Source: Roseobacter sp. GAI101 (GTDB taxonomy: Bacteria > Pseudomonadota > Alphaproteobacteria > Rhodobacterales > Rhodobacteraceae). From it: a stretch of 64,000 nt of DNA. How positions within the stretch are numbered: the stretch's first letter is position 1; each line of letters starts with the position of its first letter. The notes under the pieces are model-generated. The model was given only the letters and a program-made list of their open reading frames with translations, did no database searches and was not told the DNA's origin. The stretch covers positions 759,549-823,548 of the forward strand of contig NZ_DS999213.1 of assembly GCF_000156335.1 (NCBI RefSeq), written 5' to 3'. Positions 61,910 to 64,000 of the stretch are shown piece by piece. Made by a program: the position numbers and the translations under genes.

Positions 61910-62731
61910 ATGCGTCATACTCTACCGATAGCCCCGCAGTTCTATGTGACAGCGCCGCAGCCCTGCCCTTATCTTGAGGGCCGGATGGAACGAAAGCTGT
62001 TCACCGCCCTGCAAGGCGAACAGGCCGCCAAGCTTAATGACAGCCTCTCAGGACAGGGCTTCCGTCGGTCGCAGAACGTGCTCTATCGCCCGTCTTGTGC
62101 AGATTGTTCTTCCTGTCTTTCGGCGCGCATCAACGTGGCGGATTTCGTTGCCAGCAAAAGTCAGAAGCGTACCCTGAAACGGAATGAAACGCTAAGCCGC
62201 CGTGCGACGTCGCCATGGGCAACCGAAGACCAATACGACCTGTTCCGCCGGTACCTTGACAGCAGACATGCCGATGGCGGCATGGCCGACATGGATGTGT
62301 TCGAATTTGCAGCGATGATCGAAGAAACGCCAATCCGCAGCCGGGTGATTGAATACACTGACACCGCCACCAAGGACCTGATCGGCGTCTGCCTGACGGA
62401 TGTTCTGGGGGACGGCGTCAGCATGGTCTATTCCTTCTACACGCCCGACCGCCCAAAGGACGGCCTTGGGAACTTCATCATTCTGGATCACATCGACATC
62501 GCACGCGGGGCCGGCCTGCCCTATGTCTATCTGGGGTATTGGGTGCCGGGCAGCCAGAAAATGGGCTACAAGGCCAAGTTTTCAGGCCTCGAAGTCTACA
62601 TGGGGGGCGCGTGGCAAAAGATGCGGAACCCGTCCGAGTTCAAAGCCGACGCGCATCCCCTGAATACCGATCCGATCGCAGAACAGGTCGCCAACATCGC
62701 CCTGCCAGATCTGTCCCCGACCAAATCCTGA
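61910..62731 (+). CDS. bpt: Aspartate/glutamate leucyltransferase (bacterial protein transferase)
   Basis: Bpt adds leucine from Leu-tRNA to proteins with N-terminal Asp or Glu, marking them for the ClpS/ClpAP pathway (N-end rule). The 273-residue product begins with the ATE_N cysteine region (QPCPYLEG, then [15 protein letters not shown]). The C-terminal GNAT-like ATE_C domain contains [20 protein letters not shown] and [20 protein letters not shown]. All expected cysteines are present. The start has a weak CCGGA site. Confidence 0.93.
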   Translation: MRHTLPIAPQFYVTAPQPCPYLEGRMERKLFTALQGEQAAKLNDSLSGQGFRRSQNVLYRPSCADCSSCLSARINVADFVASKSQKRTLKRNETLSRRATSPWATEDQYDLFRRYLDSRHADGGMADMDVFEFAAMIEETPIRSRVIEYTDTATKDLIGVCLTDVLGDGVSMVYSFYTPDRPKDGLGNFIILDHIDIARGAGLPYVYLGYWVPGSQKMGYKAKFSGLEVYMGGAWQKMRNPSEFKADAHPLNTDPIAEQVANIALPDLSPTKS

Positions 62732-62746
62732 AATAGCTTCCAGCAT

Positions 62747-62802
62747 CTTCTCTGGTTCTCAAATATCCTCGGGGGAGTTTGAGGGGGCGGAAAGCCCCCT
62801 CA
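62747..62802. repeat. Intergenic hairpin repeat, copy 3
   Basis: Reads CTTCTCTGG-TTCTCAAATATCC-TCGGGGG, then the palindrome GAGGGGGC-GGAAA-GCCCCCTC (62781-62801). It matches the copy at 27024-27072 over more than 20 of the first 30 positions. It lies after bpt and before a bidirectional terminator. Confidence 0.75.
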
Positions 62803-62835
62803 TTCTTCTTTGAAAAAATACAGCCAAAACGAAAT

Positions 62836-62864
62836 GAGGGCACCCAACCGGGTGCCCTCTCTAT
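62836..62864 (-). terminator. Terminator of the TRAP permease gene, possibly bidirectional
   Basis: A perfect 10-base stem, GAGGGCACCC and GGGTGCCCTC, encloses a four-base loop (62836-62859). T-rich flanks occur on both sides (TCTATTTTC on the plus strand, ATTTCGTTTT on the minus strand). It can end both the TRAP permease transcript and read-through from bpt. Confidence 0.88.
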
Positions 62865-62897
62865 TTTCTCTGTCCGGGGTGTTCGCACCCCGACAGA

Positions 62898-64000
62898 TCA
62901 GTTCGGGATCAAATCCGGTACGATCGTCACGACCGACGGGAACACCCATAGCAAGGCCAAAGCACCGACCTGGATCAACACGAACGGAATGATCCCGCGA
63001 TAGATGTGTCCTGTGGTAACACTCGCCGGTGCGACCCCGCGCAGATAGAACAGGGCAAAGCCGAAGGGCGGCGTCAGGAACGACGTCTGCAGGTTTACCG
63101 CGATCATGATCGTTACCCATTTGGGGTCAAATGTCCCGCCATAGATGACCGGCCCGACAATCGGGATCACGATATAAATGATCTCGAGGAAATCGAGCAC
63201 AAACCCGAGCACGAACAACACAAGCATCACGATCAGGAAGACTGTGAGTTCGTTGTCAAAGCTTTTCAGCCATTGCTGGATATAGTGTTCGCCGCCAAAA
63301 GATATCACGACGAGGTTCAGCAACTGTGACCCGATCAGGATGGTAAACACCATCGACGTCACCTTGGCAGTCTCGCGCACAACGGGGCTCAGAACGCCTG
63401 ACGTGTACAAGATCCAGCAGGAAAACAGCAGACCAAACACGGCATAGAGATAGGCACCGTAGGCGACGAAGAAGGCGAACCAGCTTTCGAAACTCACATC
63501 CTCCTGGTTGATGCGCAGATCGAAATTCACGCCCACCAGAATGCAGATCACAATTGCCAAGGTGGACCAGATGATCACTTTCGGCGACCGGTCCAGGTCT
63601 TGCAGCTTTCGATAGGCCGCCAGCATGATCGCCCCACCGGCACCCAACGCAGCGGCAGGCGTCGGGTTGGTGATACCCCCGAGGATCGACCCCAGAACCG
63701 CGACGATCAGCACCAGCGGCGGGAAGACCACGCGGATCAGTTCATTGCCAGCACACCGTTTCAGACCAGTCAACACACCATACATGACGGCGATAAAGGG
63801 GATCACCATCATCAAGACCATCACACCGGATGACGTGGCGGGCCCGACAAACAGGATATCCACCAGCACCGCCAGCACGATCCCGATCCCGCCAATGATC
63901 AGCGGACGCGGGTCCGACGACGGCGACACGCCGCGGGCAGTCGTCAGCACCAGTGCCAGCATGATCAGCAAGATCGCAACACCCGTGCCGATTGGTGCGG
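62898..64000 (-). CDS. TRAP transporter large permease (DctM), 5' end outside the window
   Basis: DctM subunits are the sodium- or proton-coupled transport channels of tripartite ATP-independent importers for organic acids. About 366 C-terminal residues are visible, open to the right edge. They are strongly hydrophobic with repeated helices. The conserved segments are LGGITNPTPAAALGAGGA, IIYIVIPIVGPVIYGGTFD, and LQTSFLTPPFGFALFYLRG, the last being the DctM hallmark (P-P-x-G). The N-terminal part and the small permease and binding-protein genes, if present, lie beyond position 64000. The substrate is unknown. Confidence 0.92.
   Translation of the reverse strand, partial: APIGTGVAILLIMLALVLTTARGVSPSSDPRPLIIGGIGIVLAVLVDILFVGPATSSGVMVLMMVIPFIAVMYGVLTGLKRCAGNELIRVVFPPLVLIVAVLGSILGGITNPTPAAALGAGGAIMLAAYRKLQDLDRSPKVIIWSTLAIVICILVGVNFDLRINQEDVSFESWFAFFVAYGAYLYAVFGLLFSCWILYTSGVLSPVVRETAKVTSMVFTILIGSQLLNLVVISFGGEHYIQQWLKSFDNELTVFLIVMLVLFVLGFVLDFLEIIYIVIPIVGPVIYGGTFDPKWVTIMIAVNLQTSFLTPPFGFALFYLRGVAPASVTTGHIYRGIIPFVLIQVGALALLWVFPSVVTIVPDLIPN

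Overview
The window looks like a chromosomal segment of a marine alphaproteobacterium of the Rhodobacteraceae (Roseobacter group). The case rests on high GC content, gene order (pyrH-frr-uppS-cdsA-dxr-rseP-bamA-skp-fabZ-lpxA-lpxI-lpxB; aroK-aroB beside xerD; dksA / moxR / DUF2927 / VWA), LpxI in place of LpxH, a one-cysteine DksA, and RTX proteins ending in a Hint domain. Genus is not determinable from the sequence alone.

Layout. 0-12.1 kb: a long minus-strand envelope and housekeeping cluster covering UMP kinase, ribosome recycling, undecaprenyl-PP and CDP-DAG synthesis, MEP isoprenoid pathway, site-2 protease, outer-membrane protein assembly and lipid A synthesis. 12.2-19 kb: miaA, an AraC-type regulator, and an oligopeptide-type ABC importer (two permeases and a fused double ATPase) with no binding-protein gene beside it. 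19-25.6 kb: lytic transglycosylase, ssb, aroKB, two unannotated exported or membrane proteins coupled to xerD, and a metallophosphoesterase. 25.7-34.2 kb: CorC-type CBS transporter, two paralogous FAD/GcvT dehydrogenases (dimethylglycine/sarcosine dehydrogenase type) flanking a DUF2254 membrane protein, and a MocA-like nucleotidyltransferase.

34.3-44.6 kb is the accessory part. It holds a very large RTX-repeat/Hint protein split by a one-base frameshift in a run of seven C, about 1.4 kb of AT-richer non-coding DNA, an orphan methyl-accepting chemotaxis protein, another 0.7 kb of non-coding DNA, and tRNA-Leu(CAA), whose 3' end faces this region.

44.7-64 kb: a DedA-like protein and DsbB; an Lrp regulator divergent from arginase and ornithine cyclodeaminase (arginine to proline); a flavin monooxygenase; dksA; a MoxR ATPase - DUF2927 lipoprotein - 57-residue membrane protein - VWA protein set followed by an M48 protease; an RNA methyltransferase coupled to a PIN protein; glnE with a small co-transcribed gene; DUF2852, RDD, bpt (N-end-rule leucyltransferase); and the 3' part of a TRAP transporter permease running off the right edge.

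The strongest points for follow-up are the C7 frameshift in the RTX/Hint gene, the binding-protein-less ABC importer, a three-copy intergenic hairpin repeat, a pair of palindromes ahead of the DUF2852 gene, the MoxR/VWA set with its tiny membrane protein, and several small genes that are easy to miss. I did not find CRISPR arrays, insertion sequences, rRNA genes, an integrase or a prophage.
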